From Sodiomyces alkalinus F11 (taxonomy: Eukaryota > Ascomycota > Sordariomycetes > Glomerellales > Plectosphaerellaceae), in the NCBI RefSeq assembly GCF_003711515.1, contig NW_021167082.1, positions 1,482,111 to 1,546,110 on the forward strand: DNA of 64,000 nucleotides, in the 5' to 3' direction. Of the stretch, positions 23,850-36,618 are shown in pieces. The translations under genes were made by a program, and so were the position numbers. The notes under the pieces are model-generated. The model searched no databases. It was given only the letters and a program-made list of their open reading frames with translations, and was not told the origin of the DNA. Each line of letters starts with the position of its first letter. Position 1 is the stretch's first letter.

Positions 23850-24976
23850 AAAGGCCCTAATCTGGTAGGAGGTTAGCGAATTGAATAAGGTCACTGTATC
23901 ACTCCGTATAATTTGTACGCCCCTAACAGCCGCCTACACGGCCAGCTGCGCCCGTCATCCTCTGGACCTTTCTTGCTTCAACACTTCTGCTTTCATGGAT
24001 CACAGCCATTGTTGCATGGATTGCATGAGCTGCCGCTGACAGACCATTATGGGCCAGCAAATGGCCAACATCTGCTGGAGGAACCAGACGAATAATCAGA
24101 GAACAGGGCAAGAACACTAACTGAGGCGGCGTCTGGCGAGATGGCCTATTAGTTGGCTTTAGCCATGGGACCAGCCCAGCCTGTAGACGGCGCCGAGACG
24201 CATATCAGCAAATGCTGTGCGAGAAAACGACGTGCGCTGGGCAGTCTCGGCATAAATAGTTGGTCGTAAAAATAACTGACCTGATGTCGCCCTCGGATGA
24301 GGATACGCATATCCGTCACATGCGGTGTCTATAAATCCCTAAAGAAGCACAATTTCGCGGACGCGACTTCATTTGAAGTATTATATGGTGTCGAACAGCC
24401 GTCAACTGAGTCACATCTGATGAGTCTGTCCAGGAACAAAGGCCATTTAACCGCGCGGGCAGATAGCTGATCACTGCGGGGGCTATTAAGGCGACGGCGC
24501 TATAGCTGCGAATCCGCCTTTGTCCAGAGGCTGCAGTAGAAGACTGCCCTCGCCAATTCAAGTCTCTGTTAGTGCATACGACAAGAAAAGAAATACCGGC
24601 GTTGGTCCGCGAACCTGGACCCTTGCCCATATGTTGTTGGTCCGCCTGAATGAGTCGATTGGCCATGAGCGTTCCTGTACACCCAGTGCAGCTTAGGCCG
24701 TGATCTGGGACAGCGGCAAGCTTTCCCCCAGGCCCTGGCGCTATACAGGTGATATTACCACCAGAACTTTAGTGATTGCATGCCGTGAGCATATATTCTA
24801 GCCAATCCGCCGATCCCAGATACTCTTGGCGATGATTCTGCTGAAACGGATGTCACGAAGGCGACAGCCATTCCAGTTCCAGGCCGCGAGCGCCTACGCA
24901 GTCTTTTGGCCAGCCTGCACCGGACGACAGAAGGGCACCTTTGGGTACTGTTTCTCTACAGCTCATTCTCGAAGGG
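23850..24976. other. Intergenic, no supported gene
   Basis: Short overlapping frames only. The right end holds the promoter region of the 25114 gene. Confidence 0.4.
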
Positions 24977-24984
24977 TATATAAT
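24977..24984 (+). promoter_or_regulatory. TATA box upstream of the 25114 gene
   Basis: TATATAAT, 137 bp before the ATG at 25114, with a CT-rich stretch between. Confidence 0.45.
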
Positions 24985-25113
24985 ACAGCCCACGATCAGA
25001 TACCCCAAGGACACTTAAACATAGACCACTGTTTCTGCTAACTTCCCCCGATCTATCATCATCCCGACCTTCTCAAAACTTCGCCACGACCATAACCTAT
25101 ATCACCCCTTACC

Positions 25114-25690
25114 ATGGCGCAACGTCCCGTCTGGCTCGCCAAATTCCGCGGCTCCAGGTCTCAGCGCGCTCATTTCGCCGTCTTCGTTCCTAACGCCGCA
25201 GATGCCACCAAAAACCCGAATGTCCGGTCCGTCCCATGCAAGGGAACGCTGATCCATGTCGTTGGCGCACCTATGGCCGGATATCAGCATGAATTCAAGA
25301 GGAACGGACTGCGGCCCATCGCAGGATCTAGAAAGCTTAGTCCAGATCGGTTGGGTCAACTCGGACTATGTAGTTGACCCTCTAACCGAGGCCTACTCCA
25401 AGGACGATACTCCTATCGGAAGGCTGGACGCTGAAGCTCTACGAATCCCTGCACCGCGGCGGAGCGAGAACTTTATGGCCCCTGTCAATGATGTGAGTAT
25501 AGCGAAGCAGGTCAGGCACGGCTTTGGTTACTAACAAACTCAGACCACGAATAGACGATGTCAAGAGTGGACCATGGACTTCATCCGCCATTTGGCAGGC
25601 CGAAACTATATCAATCATGATGCCATCGCCATTGCGCAAGCTGAGAGAGATCCGCCCACACATGGAGTCGGGCTTCGCCCGGTCAGATAA
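25114..25690 (+). pseudogene. Fungal conserved hypothetical protein (DUF6914-like), one-base frameshift
   Basis: The N-terminal part (AHFAVFVPNAADATKNP, CKGTLIHVVGAPMAGY, EFKRN) reads like a widespread small fungal family that I tentatively place with DUF6914. Just after EFKRN, at about 25305, one extra base shifts the frame. The continuation (DLESLVQIGWVNSDYVVDP, NFMAPVND) lies in the next frame, followed by a good intron (25493-25543, GTGAGT, TACTAAC branch, TCAG) and a last exon with CQEWTMDFIRHLAGRNYI, ending at 25690. Apart from this single indel the gene is intact, with a promoter-like TATA box. It is either a very young pseudogene or an assembly error. Function unknown. Confidence 0.6.
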
Positions 25691-25878
25691 TCGGGTTTCC
25701 AAGCGGATCCTTGACGGGGTGCGATGAGGACTGTAAGTTTGGGGTACCGGATGTTGTTGAGAGTCTTTTAGCTTGAATACCGTATTTCTAATCGAATAAA
25801 TTGTTGTCAGATCTGATTTTAAAGAGCACCCAAACCCAATGTATTTACTCCAGTTGCAGGTCTGTGGCCGGATGAGCA

Positions 25879-26848
25879 TCATGGGCGTCGCCACATCCAG
25901 TACTCCGAAAAGGCTGTCCATTCTTCCTTGCAGGGCGTCACGATCGAGTCAGCCCATTGGTCCTCATGCCATTCGTGATTATAGGGTCCGGCAATGGTCA
26001 TTTTGCAGTACTCCCAGTACTCTGGATACCAACCCGCCTGCTCCCAGTCTACAATCCCAATGATCCTGCGACAGCCTGGAGTATCGGAGACGATGATGTT
26101 TTGGAGATGGAGGTCGCCGTGACTAAAATAGACGGCGCAGCTGTCGGGGAGGAAGAGTCGGTAAGGATCGGCCGGTCTCTCGGAAATGGGCAACCCTGGA
26201 AGCGCAGCCAGCTGAACCCAGTCGTTGAACGACGGGACACTATGGAATGGCCCTGCCTCATGGCCGCCGCGGAAGTATATGTCCTGAACAGGCCCGCCGT
26301 TGATGGAGCCTAGTAGGAAGTCAGCGGCCGTCCGAAAGATAGCTGCCTAAGAATGACGTGCCGATGAATGGGCGGGTTGACGGCTGCTGGATTCGTCTGA
26401 GGGAGGCCACAATCTCGCTCAGCTGACCACATATCGACTTCTTTTCCTCTTGGTTAAGTAATGACCACCCTTCCCCAAGTGTCGGGCCGTGGATCAGGCT
26501 CATGTAGATGAAGTTTTGGCCTTCGTCGACTCTCCATCCAAACAACTCGGGCACGGGGACCTCCTTGGCTGGGAACAGCTGGCCAATTGCTCGTAATGCT
26601 TGTGCCTCTTCTAGCCTGACCCAAGAAGGGTCACCAAACTTGACGACGAGGTTCAAGTGCTCGAACTTGACCGTCTTACGACCTTGGACTTGGCCTTCTT
26701 TGCGGACTATGGCTGGGGGCGGCAGTTGAGGAGTGGGGGAGGAACTACTCGCCGAGCGAAAGAAAGAGCTTTCGCGAAAGTCTCTCACCGGCTTCGAAAT
26801 ATCTGGAAGTAGGCGGACATCCATAGTTGGTGTATCGGATGTATCCAT
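25879..26848 (-). CDS. Aminoglycoside phosphotransferase-like (APH/choline-kinase fold) protein, two exons
   Basis: Exon 1 (26848-26362) and exon 2 (26309-25879) join in frame to give 305 residues. The 52-bp intron has a GC donor (GCACGT) with a normal CTGAC branch and CTACTAG acceptor. Taking it as a GC-AG intron restores the family segment FIGSINGGPVQD. Exon 1 carries the N-lobe with a candidate ATP-binding lysine (LNLVVKFGD) and a VPVPELFGW hinge. Exon 2 carries the catalytic Brenner loop HGDLHLQNII and the metal-binding DWEQAGWYPEYWEY segment, both complete. Fungal proteins of this kind phosphorylate unknown small molecules. The physiological substrate cannot be inferred. It is one of the few intact genes in the accessory block. 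Confidence 0.75.
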
Positions 26849-26849
26849 G

Positions 26850-27760
26850 ACGACGACGTTGATGGGAATGGCAGGAAAGCTCGTGAAGGGGCGGCGGGGA
26901 CATTTATTGGGCTCCTAGCCATCCCCCGGAGGGAATGGGGGTCCGGATGTGGAGTCCACATGACACTACATTTGACTGGAAGTAGACGCCCCATTAACCT
27001 GGGGGGTTAACGCGTTTGCGGGATGGAGCGAGGCTCGTCCACACCCAATCAAACGCAGCGACGAAGTTATGCTTCAATACAGGACGCCACGACATCGTGA
27101 TGGCCTCAAGCCTTAGGTGGTGTGCGCGAGACCCTCGGCCTAAACGAGTTGATGAGGCGGTAGATTGCAGTCGGAAGGAGTGTACACGGATGTGGCATCC
27201 TTCTCGATGAAGTAAGGTCTTTTGAGTGATCTCATCTCTTAGTACCCGCGTCGGCAGCTGTAGAACGGGGTCCTGCTATTGACATATCGCAGTCCTGGTT
27301 CGTGCCTAACATCCGTCAACCAGGGCCGCCGTGTGTGGCCGTGTGCAGCCTCCCTAATTGGATCGGGGTGTTGCTTGTACCAAACGCACAGGCCGCTCAT
27401 TCTGCGCTCTGAGCCTCACTCGACGACTTCGGTGTCAGACGGCCTGCTCGATTTAGGAGCGGGGTCGCCAGCCATCAGCATCTCCACTCGAAATCACCAG
27501 TCCTGCCATCCAAAGCATCTGCGAAAGACCCGTGTATTCGTGAAAGATTGGACTGGTGTTTGAAATTGCGATATGGCCTTCGCCCTACGACCCAGCAGGC
27601 AACCCCCCCCCCCCCCCTCTTTGACTCCCAGGATGCGGCGGGGATGGACCAAGAGAGGCCCAGTGGGATGAAGGGAGGCAATAGGCGGGGAAGTGACGAT
27701 GAGTGATGGTGGGGAGTGAGTCAAGAAGGGAAAAAACGGCCCATCCTCCCACTACATATG
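26850..27760. other. Intergenic, no supported gene
   Basis: Only short overlapping frames. A homopolymer of 15 C lies at 27603-27617 just ahead of the TPR fragment. Confidence 0.4.
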
Positions 27761-27761
27761 G

Positions 27762-28104
27762 AAGCAAAGGCGCAGGGTCGTTGGGAAGAAGCTGAGAAGC
27801 TGGAGGTGGAGGTGATGGAGACGAGCAAGACGAAGCTCGGGCCGGACCATCCCGACACGCTAACCAGCATGAACAATCTAGCATTCACTTGACACGGTCA
27901 GGGCCGGGAAGAGGAAGCTCTTGCTCTGATGCAAGATTGTATTGATCGCTTAAAGAAAAAGCTTGGTTGCAGTCATCCTCACACGCAGTCATCAGTTAAC
28001 GCGTTGGAATTATGGCAAGCCGGTTATCACGCGGGGGGGGCACGATTCTACTTAGAAGCAGCCATTGCTATAGTCTATACGATCCATGGTTCCCCAAACT
28101 ACTA
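27762..28104 (+). pseudogene. Kinesin-light-chain-type TPR fragment of an NLR-like protein
   Basis: The frame encodes GRWEEAEKLEVEVMETSKTK, then LGPDHPDTLTSMNNLA, a TGA that reads as a mutated TGG, and a second repeat GREEEALALMQDCIDRL. This ends in LGCSHPHTQSSVNALELW, the typical C-terminal cap of TPR arrays in fungal NB-ARC/NACHT proteins. Only about two repeats remain and no NB domain is near. With the SesA-like and patatin fragments it indicates remains of one or more NLR genes. Confidence 0.7.
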
Positions 28105-28427
28105 GGTAGCGTTTGAATAGCATCTTACCCGAGTTCTAACCCATGCGTAGGCTCAGTCTTCCGTGTCGGATTCCTCCCGGATACACAGAGGGCTGGTACA
28201 AGCAATCGTCAGCAACCGGCGGGCTTCCTAATGGTGCGTCGGGCTCTACGGTGCCTGTAGGGGCTCGAAGTCCACGTGTTAGCAAGGGTTTGCTTTGATT
28301 TATCGGTGCGAGGGCACCATGGCTCGTGAGCCCCTTCATAGCCTTTCTTGATCTCCATCACAGAGAGCAGCAACGAGGACGGCAGCGATTGTGCGGAATT
28401 GATTGCATTGCTACATGATATGGTCCG

Positions 28428-29893
28428 TTACGTACACGCCGTCTTCAAAATAATCCTAATTAGTGACGGTAAGGCTTTGCTAACCGCCCCGCCCGTCCTG
28501 AGTCGAATGACCGGCTTAAGGCGTACTCGGTGCTCGTAAAACGTATAGGCGCGGAAAGCAAAGTCGTCGTCTAGCGTCACACTCTTTTTCTTACACGTCT
28601 GCACTGGACATTGCACTAGGCGGTTTCCTCTCATCTTCAGATGGCTTTCAACGTGTTTCCACATTATGGTTATTCGGGTGAATATGCGTCCGTAGAAGAT
28701 ACAGGGATTAGGCTTCTGCCGCCCCTTAGGACACGGCGTAGCCTCTTTTAGGCTAGAGGGCCGCTTAATGATAATCCTGGGACTTGGAAGCGACGGCTTG
28801 ATCGGGGCAGGAGTAATATCCAGAGGCATAGACGAGCTGCAGAGTAGCTTAGTTAGTGTCGACGTAGTGGGCACAGGTATAGGTGGGCTATAGAGCGGCT
28901 TGATAGCGGTGACGGGTGTGGCGATAGGGGTGGGTGAGGACTTGATAGCAGGTATAACGCCTAGGCTAATATTCTCTTTGCTATAGTCGACCCTAGCCTA
29001 GGGAGGGAGCGGGTGTTATATTAGTATCGGTGCTACGTCTCTGATTAGCCTCGTATAAGGCGGCTTCTGCTGGGGAGGTTATAACGGGAAGGAGGATACG
29101 GTGGGTGACGGCTTTAAGGGGATCCGTTCCGGTTAAGCCTCCTTAACCTTAACTTTCTAAGTAAGAGCTACCCAGGCATTAATAACGTCGATCTTCCGCT
29201 AGACTAGTTCGTCTTCTAATAGGTTCGTATCGAGGTCGCTAAGCAGTCTAGCTATACGTCTCCGCTCGGGCCGGATAAATATAATAGCGGGCAAGGGGGT
29301 ATTATCGGTCTAACGGCTACCGTATAACTGCTTTTCGAGCTTTTAGTCGTTCTTTAAGTTAAAGTAGTGGCGGCGTATACTCTTCGCTATATTACGCCGG
29401 TGCTTTTAGGCGATAGCCTTACGTTACTTAAGCAGTTCGTCGTATTATGCCTTATCTACGCCCGTCGCTAAATACGCCTAGCCGTAACGGGACTTAAGGG
29501 TAGTCCGTAGCGATAAGACCTACTTATCCAGTATTCGGACCTTAGCGCTCGGGCCGATAACTCGTATTATCTTATCGGTAACGCCTATTAGCGCGTGCTC
29601 GTCGACCTAGATACCAAGCTAGTTAAAGAGGGTAAGGTACGGAGACCTAGTACCGTGGCTAAAGAACGTATCCTGGGTAACGACGTTAGTCCGGGCGTTA
29701 TTATAATAGTCTTAGAACGTGCTATCGTCTTTATATCGGGCGACTTATTTCCGGACTATTAAGCGGTAATTAGCTACGAAAAGGGTTAGAGACAGAGCAA
29801 AAAGGCTGGATTAGGTAATACGAACCGTTAATCGACTTAAGGTTTCCTCGCCGGTAGTCGTAGCTTTTCAGGTTATCCGGTAAACTAGCTACC
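28428..29893 (-). pseudogene. C-terminal half of a RIPed DUF3435-type tyrosine recombinase (FluG/Crypton/Starship-captain relatives)
   Basis: Read leftwards from the Gypsy insertion point, this carries LPDNLKSYDYRRG (29845-29862, the conserved arginine box), a DSTFxDYYNNARTNVV segment containing the probable nucleophile tyrosine (about 29697-29712), DTFFSHGTRSPYLTLFN, a basic helical region (KHRRNIAKSIRRHYF), FIRPERRRIARLLSDLD and, at the C-terminus (28874-28428), a zinc-finger-like pair of segments (FTRITIMWKHVESHL; QCPVQTCKKK). Many in-frame TAG/TAA codons sit where CAG/CAA is expected, so it is RIP-inactivated. The N-terminal half lies at 37130-38362, beyond a retrotransposon. Removing that element with one copy of its target duplication joins the halves in the same frame. 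DUF3435 proteins are site-specific DNA recombinases that move Crypton/Starship-type elements. Confidence 0.75.
29889..29893. repeat. 5' target-site duplication (CTACC) of the Gypsy element
   Basis: CTACC directly precedes the 5' LTR and is repeated directly after the 3' LTR at 37130-37134. Five bases is the usual length for Ty3/Gypsy integrases. Confidence 0.85.
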
Positions 29894-30404
29894 TGTTACG
29901 GCCAGCAAGACAAGGCCCGGGCCGGGCCTGCTGCGGGACCCTGGGTCTTAAGTATAGGCACCACTATAGCACGGAGGGCAAGCTGAGTCAGGAGGAACGC
30001 TGGTCACGTGCGCGGACACGTGACCACCGGATCGAAGGACTTAATGGATAATCCCTATGATCCGAAGGGATCATCCAGGACAACCCATAATCCCAAAAGG
30101 ATTATAGTAGGAGGGTATCGGTCCGGGCGCCGGAAATACATATATATACCAGAGTATCCTAGGTCTTGCTTCTACTAGGGAATAAGATATCGATTAATCT
30201 AAGTCTTCACCTAGACTATTAGTCTACGCCTGACTCTACCTTATAAAGAAGACGCCTAGTCTTTACGACGCAACTATAACTAAGACACTACGAATAATAG
30301 TTATTACTCTTTAGTTATTATCCTCTCTTACTCTTAAGAACTAAACCCTACGCCTATCCCCTATCGTCCACTATAACTATAGAGGATCGGAAGCCGATAT
30401 AATA
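29894..30404 (+). repeat. 5' LTR
   Basis: 511 bp starting TGTTACGG, with its end GATATAATA corresponding to GACGTAACA of the 3' LTR. Where I compared them, differences from the 3' LTR are C/T or G/A transitions (for example CCAGCAAG versus CTAGTAAG), as expected from RIP of an initially identical pair. Confidence 0.9.
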
Positions 30405-33400
30405 TTTTAATCGATCCTATTCGGTAAGCTAACCTTAATAGCTAATAAGCAGTACGCCTAAAGCAGAAGCTACTTCGCCTAAGGAAGAAGAAGTCACTTT
30501 ATCTAAAGAAGAATTATCGTCTAAAGAATCCAGTTCCTCCGACGAAGAGGAAGAGCCAGAATAATCTTAATAAGACGACGAAGTAGCCAGTAATCACTCT
30601 TCTAATATATCGGGTAATAATAACTATACCACGAACGCTATAAGCTCCGCGACACCTATCACCACCACTAAGGGGAGTAACGACCTTTAGCAGATTCGCG
30701 ATATAATCACTCAACTTCAGGGGGAAAATACGACCCTAAGAGCTTAGCTAAACCATCCTGGGATTAGGGCCAAGTACAGGTACCCTATACCCCCTAAGTA
30801 CGATAGAACCCGAGGATAGCTTTAGAGCTTTATTACCCAGCTTAGGGGTTACCTTTTATTCTACTAGGATAGTATCCGTACGGAAGAAACTAAGGTACTC
30901 TATACCGCGGCACTCCTTACGGGAGATACGCACGAATAGTTCGAATCTATCTATAAAGACTACCTGGAAAATATAGGAACGGAAGTTCTAAGGAGGCCTG
31001 AGACCACGATAATCTTCGAGAACTTCGACGTATTCGTCGAAAGACTTAGTGCTATCTTCGGCCAGCCCGATAAAAAGCGAGTCGCGGCCGAACGACTAAG
31101 CTAGCTATACTAGACTAAGTCGGCTACGGACTATACTACGAAGTTCTAGCAAATCTTATCGAAGCTTAGCTACCCGGACAAACCCTTTATGGATCGGTAC
31201 TACTAAGGACTAAAGGAAGAAGTGAAGGACGAACTATATCGATTAGACCGACCTAAGATATTTAGCGAATACACCGTAATAGTAATTCGTATCGATAATC
31301 GGAACTACGAACAGCGCCGTTAGAAGAAACACTAAACGAGCGTCCTGTTCTATACGGCTAATTCGAAAAAAAGACAACCACACCCACGCTAGTTCGGAAA
31401 CACCTTATATAGGTACCATAGTGGACCCATAGAGCTCGATAATATTAACCGATAGAGCGATAAGAAGGGTAAAAGAGATATAACGAAAGTCAAGTGTTAT
31501 AACTATAATAAGCCAGGTCACTACGCACGCGACTATTATAAGCCTAAGAAGGAATGACCGTAACGATAAGCAAATACGATCGAGAAAGGGAAACCCCAGA
31601 AGGAAATTAACGCTATTAAACACCTGGAAATTCGTAGGGACGAAATACCACACGTCAACCTTTATTAGGCAGCCTACTACGATAACTATTATCTAGCATA
31701 CTAATCAGGGAAAGACGGACCCGGATACTACCCTAAGAGACCCTAGAAAACACTCGCTATAGTATCTAGTAATAAATACGACGACGACTATAGCCTTAAG
31801 AACCACGACTGGGATAAGGACGAACTAGCTTTATAAACTATTACCGAAATCCTTCGAAAATACGGATAGACGAAAGAAGAAGCGGAAAGATAAAAACAGA
31901 TCCTAGAGATTCGGGAGGAACGGGGAGTCCACACGAGTACTAGCAGCGGAGGCTTTAGCGCCTTCTAGGAAGTAGGACCCACCCCCGAAGAGGAATACTA
32001 ACTTAAGAAAAAGGATTATGCATGTTCCGAGTAAGGGAAAGCCGCTAGGATTAGCGAATAAGATTAGGAGACGGAGTCTAGTGGAATCCCGGATAGCGAC
32101 ATGGACTCTTAGTACTAACCCTAGGAAACGACTAACCTAGCCGAGGAGGAAGTTATCCAGCTGCGGATACTCGACTAGCTCGCGGAGGAACCCCTTAGGC
32201 AAACCCACTAAGTCCGTTTTGCTAAACTTAGCCTAGCGATAAGCCTACAAGGGTCGAGCGATCAGCCACCTAGGCATAACCACTGCGAATCCCGATTAAA
32301 CGAATACCGTGTTACTAGCTGTATAGTACACGCTACTAAGAAAATCCAATAACTAGAATAAAACCAGGAAGCTTAGGAATCACGCTTCTAGACCCTTAAT
32401 AAGCGCCTACGATAGGTAGAACGGCTCTTAATCCAGCACGAATTCTCGGATAAAGAGATATTCCCCGAACCCCGAGCTAAACGGGCAAAATACTAGGAGT
32501 ATACTATCGTAAGGAGCACGCGAGAGGCACTCGATAGATATACTCTATAACACGTAGTAGTATAGGGTACTGCTATATTAGAATACGACTTAACGAATAT
32601 AAGATAAACGTATTATTGGATATAGGCGTAGTAGGAAACTTTATCTTACTAGTAGCCGTGAGAAAGTTCTTTATTCCCTAGGTTAGAAAACACCCAGAAA
32701 AGGAGTATAAGATTACTCTGTATACGGGAAAGAACTAGTCCCACGAAGAAGTTATTATTAACTAGGAGACTATATACCTTTAGGCTAAAATTCAGGCTAG
32801 GACTAAAATAATAAAGTTCGATATATATAATATAGGTTATAAGGACGTTATCCTTAGTAAACTATAGTTTAACGAATAGAATCCCGATATAGACTAGAAG
32901 CTTAGCCAGCTCTGGTAGAGATTAGAGAGTAAGCAGGGGACTACGAAGGAAACCTTACCCGATCCCGATATCCGTCGAAAATAGCAGAAAGACTTACCGA
33001 CGAAGGAGCCTTAGGGAGACTTAGACAGCCGCCCGGAGTCAAGGACTAAGGCGAAGGAAGTATAAAAGACTTTAAGACAGCAGCGACAGCATAACCACCG
33101 ACGCGCAACTAATATTATCAAAGGGATCTACCAGATCGTCTAAGCAGAAAAAAGACTAGTAATAAGCGATCACGATAGACTCGCTAAGGTATTACTAGAA
33201 TACCGTAAATACAGAAAGTTATTTACCGAAAATCTAGAGACCGGATTACCGAAATACCGACACTATAATCACGAGATACCTCTAAAGGAAAAGGCACACC
33301 TAAAATTCTTTCCAATTTACGGGCTAAACTAAAGAGAATCAGATACCTTAGAAGAATATCTCGAAGAAATACTAACAAAAGGCTATATCAGAGTATTATA

Positions 33401-36064
33401 ATCACCGGCAGGGTACCCGATCTTATTTATACTAAAGAAAAACAGTAAGCTACGACTATATATCGATTATCGATAACTTAACGATATCACTATTAAGAAC
33501 CGTTACCCACTACCTCTTATCTTAGAAATACGAGATCAGCTAGTTAAAGCGTAATAGTTTACGGCACTCGACTTAAAAGGAGCCTATAACTTAATTAGGA
33601 TTAAGGAAGGAGAAGAGTAGAAGATAGCGTTTCGAACGAAGCGAGGACACTTCGAGTACCTCGTTATGCCTTTTAGATTAATAAACACGCCGGCATTATT
33701 CTAAACACTTATTAATAACATCCTAAGGAAGTATCTAGACTATTTTGTTATAGTATACCTGGATAATATCCTGATCTTCTCTAAAACACTCGAAAAACAC
33801 CGATAACACGTTCACACGATTCTATAACTCCTATAAAACGCCGACCTATTAGTCGAACCAGAAAAAGTTTAATTCTATACATAAGAAGTCAATTTTTTAG
33901 GTTATACGATACGACCTAATAAGATCTGTATAGATAAGGCGAAAGTCTAATATATCTTTAAGTGGCCACGACCCTAGAATATTCGCGATATTTAGTCCTT
34001 TCTCGGACTCGTAAACTACTACCGACGATTTATTAAGGATTATAGTAAGATTACTATCCCCTTAACTAAAGCAACTAAAAAAAGGCTCGACTTCGGATAG
34101 AATAAAAGGATAGAAGAAGCATTCTAAGCCCTTAAAGGCAGGGTCACTAGCGAACCTATCTTAATAATACTAAACCCCGATAAAGAATACGAACTCGAAA
34201 CAGACGCGTCCGACTAGGCTCTAGGAGCATAACTCGGATAGCGCGACGCAGAAAGGAGACTACACCCTATAGCTTTTATATCTAAGAAGCTCAGTAGACC
34301 AGAACTCAACTATCAGATCCACGATAAAAAGCTAATAGCTATTATCGAGGCCTTTAAAGAATAAAGACCGTATCTATTAGGGATAAGGCACCCGGTACAG
34401 GTCTACACGGATTATAAGAACCTCGTATAATTCACTACTACTAAGGTTCTTAATAAATAACAGATCCGGTGGGCAGAATTCTTATCCGAATTCAACTTCT
34501 ATATTCAGTATATAAAAGGAAGCGAAAATAGTCGCGCAGACGCACTTAGCCGACTAGGGACACCTAACGAATCACCTAAACTATAAGCTATACTCTAATA
34601 GGAGGGAGAAGCTCTTACCCTGAAGAATAGAGAGGTAAACAGTATCGACCGGACGACCGATATCACGCTTAAAGAAGCACACGCCTCGCTAATGCATAGA
34701 TATTAAGGAGTTTATAAGATATACTACCGATTACGATAATAATACGGCTATAAAGGAACCAAAGAACGAGTCAGGGACTTTATTCGTAACTGCGATATCT
34801 GCTAGAAAGCAAAAAGCAGCAGATATAAACCTTACGGACTACTAAAGCTATTACTAGTAGCAGACGGACTATAGAAATCAGTTATAATAGACTTCGTAAT
34901 AGGATTCCTAGTATCTAAAGATCCAGTAATAGGAACCGCCTACGATAGTATACTCGTAATCGTCGACCGATTCACGAAATACACTCTTTATATTCTATAT
35001 ATCAAAAACACCACGGTAGAAGAACTAGCTAGTATCTTTATCGACCGCCTGATTAGGGATCACGGCATACCAAACGAAATTATCACGGATAGAGATAAAT
35101 TATTTACTAGTAACTTCTGGAAAGCAGTTATGAGTCGACTAGGGGTAAAATATAAGTACTCGATAGCCTTTCACCCTATAACCGACGGACAAACAGAAAT
35201 TATAAATCAAGTCCTGGAATAGTATCTACGATACTATATTAGTTATGAGTAAGATAATTGGTAGAGTACCTACTACTCGTATAGTTTATATATAATAGCT
35301 CGATAAACGAGTTAATAAAGAAAACACTATTCGAAGCAAACTATATATACACTCTAGCAGCGTTTAGGAAACCTTTAGAAGGACCCGACGCACTAAAAGC
35401 AACAAAAACAGTTAAAAACATAAAAAAACTATATAAAGAACTACGAACTAACCTAGAAATAGTCAGAATAAGAATAAGCAGGTACGTAAATCAATCGAGG
35501 ATTAAGGGACTAACCCTTTCGAGGGGGGACCGCGTCTACCTTATTCGTAAAAACATTAAGATATAGCGACTAAGCGATAAATTGGATTTCAAAAAAATAG
35601 GACTATTCAAAATCCTAGAGAAAAAGTCAGACACGAACTATATTCTATCACTACCTCCGATAATAAGGATATATAATAATTTCTATATTTTATTACTTAA
35701 ACCAGCACTAAAAAACGCGAAAACTATATAAAACACGATCGTGGTAGATACTAGCGACGTGTACGAAGTAGAACGAATCCTCGATTATCGAGAGACGCTA
35801 GATAGCACTGAATATTTCGTTAAATAGAAAAACTACGACCACGGCGATAATATATAGGAACCCAAAAACAACCTAATTAATTATAAATAACTCCTAAAGC
35901 AATACCGATAAAACACCGTTAGGACCTAGAACTAGACACTCCTGCACCTTATACCACGCTAAACTCCGTAAGCACCGAAGGAGACAAAACTATATCCGAG
36001 TATACGGTATCCTAGTTATCTATAAAGCCGTTAGGAAGGTGCGTAGAGGACGGAGAAGAAGGAC

Positions 36065-36300
36065 GATTATTAGAGGACCGCTCGCGCTCCCGATCGGCCT
36101 CTTCCCTCTCCACACGCTCTAGTTCCTCCATACTATCAATACCTCGGGAAACCGCCCGTATTATCTTTTCGAACTATAACTTTTTCTGTTTTCTTAAACG
36201 TTAAACCTTCGCTATCGACTGCACGAGCTTGTCCTCGGCGGCTTCGAGTTCCGCCTCCACTTTCGAATAATTATCCCCGATTTTGCGAAGTTATTAAGGG
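36065..36300 (-). pseudogene. Antisense coiled-coil ORF of the Gypsy element
   Basis: On the minus strand, between pol and the 3' LTR, a frame with only two RIP-type TAG/TAA codons encodes VEAELEAAEDKLVQSIAKV, then RAVSRGIDSMEELERVER and an acidic/basic helical tail. This is a long charged coiled coil. Related sequence in the same place and orientation in the left copy (400-640) argues that it was a functional accessory ORF. A further open frame (36574-36302) precedes it and may be its N-terminal part. Function unknown. Confidence 0.55.
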
Positions 36301-36618
36301 GTTAGCCCCTTAGCGTCGTAACGGGACTGATTATTTTTGATATAGCTAAGGTAGCGGGAGGAGTCGGATAAAGTCGCGTACGATAATTTCTTTTCGGAGC
36401 AGAAAGAATAAGGACGATCCATAGCGGAAGGGTTATAGAGGAGAAGTTATAAGAGAACGTCACGCCTTTCGGTTTTAGGGTGACGCGAGGAAGATTTATT
36501 AACGCGACCTGATATAGTGGAAGGACGGTTAGTAAAGAAGAGAAATAAGGAACGGGCCAAAGAGCGGGGGGCACGTACTTATAGATACTGGGATAGTAAC
36601 CTAGAAGGAGGGAGGTAA

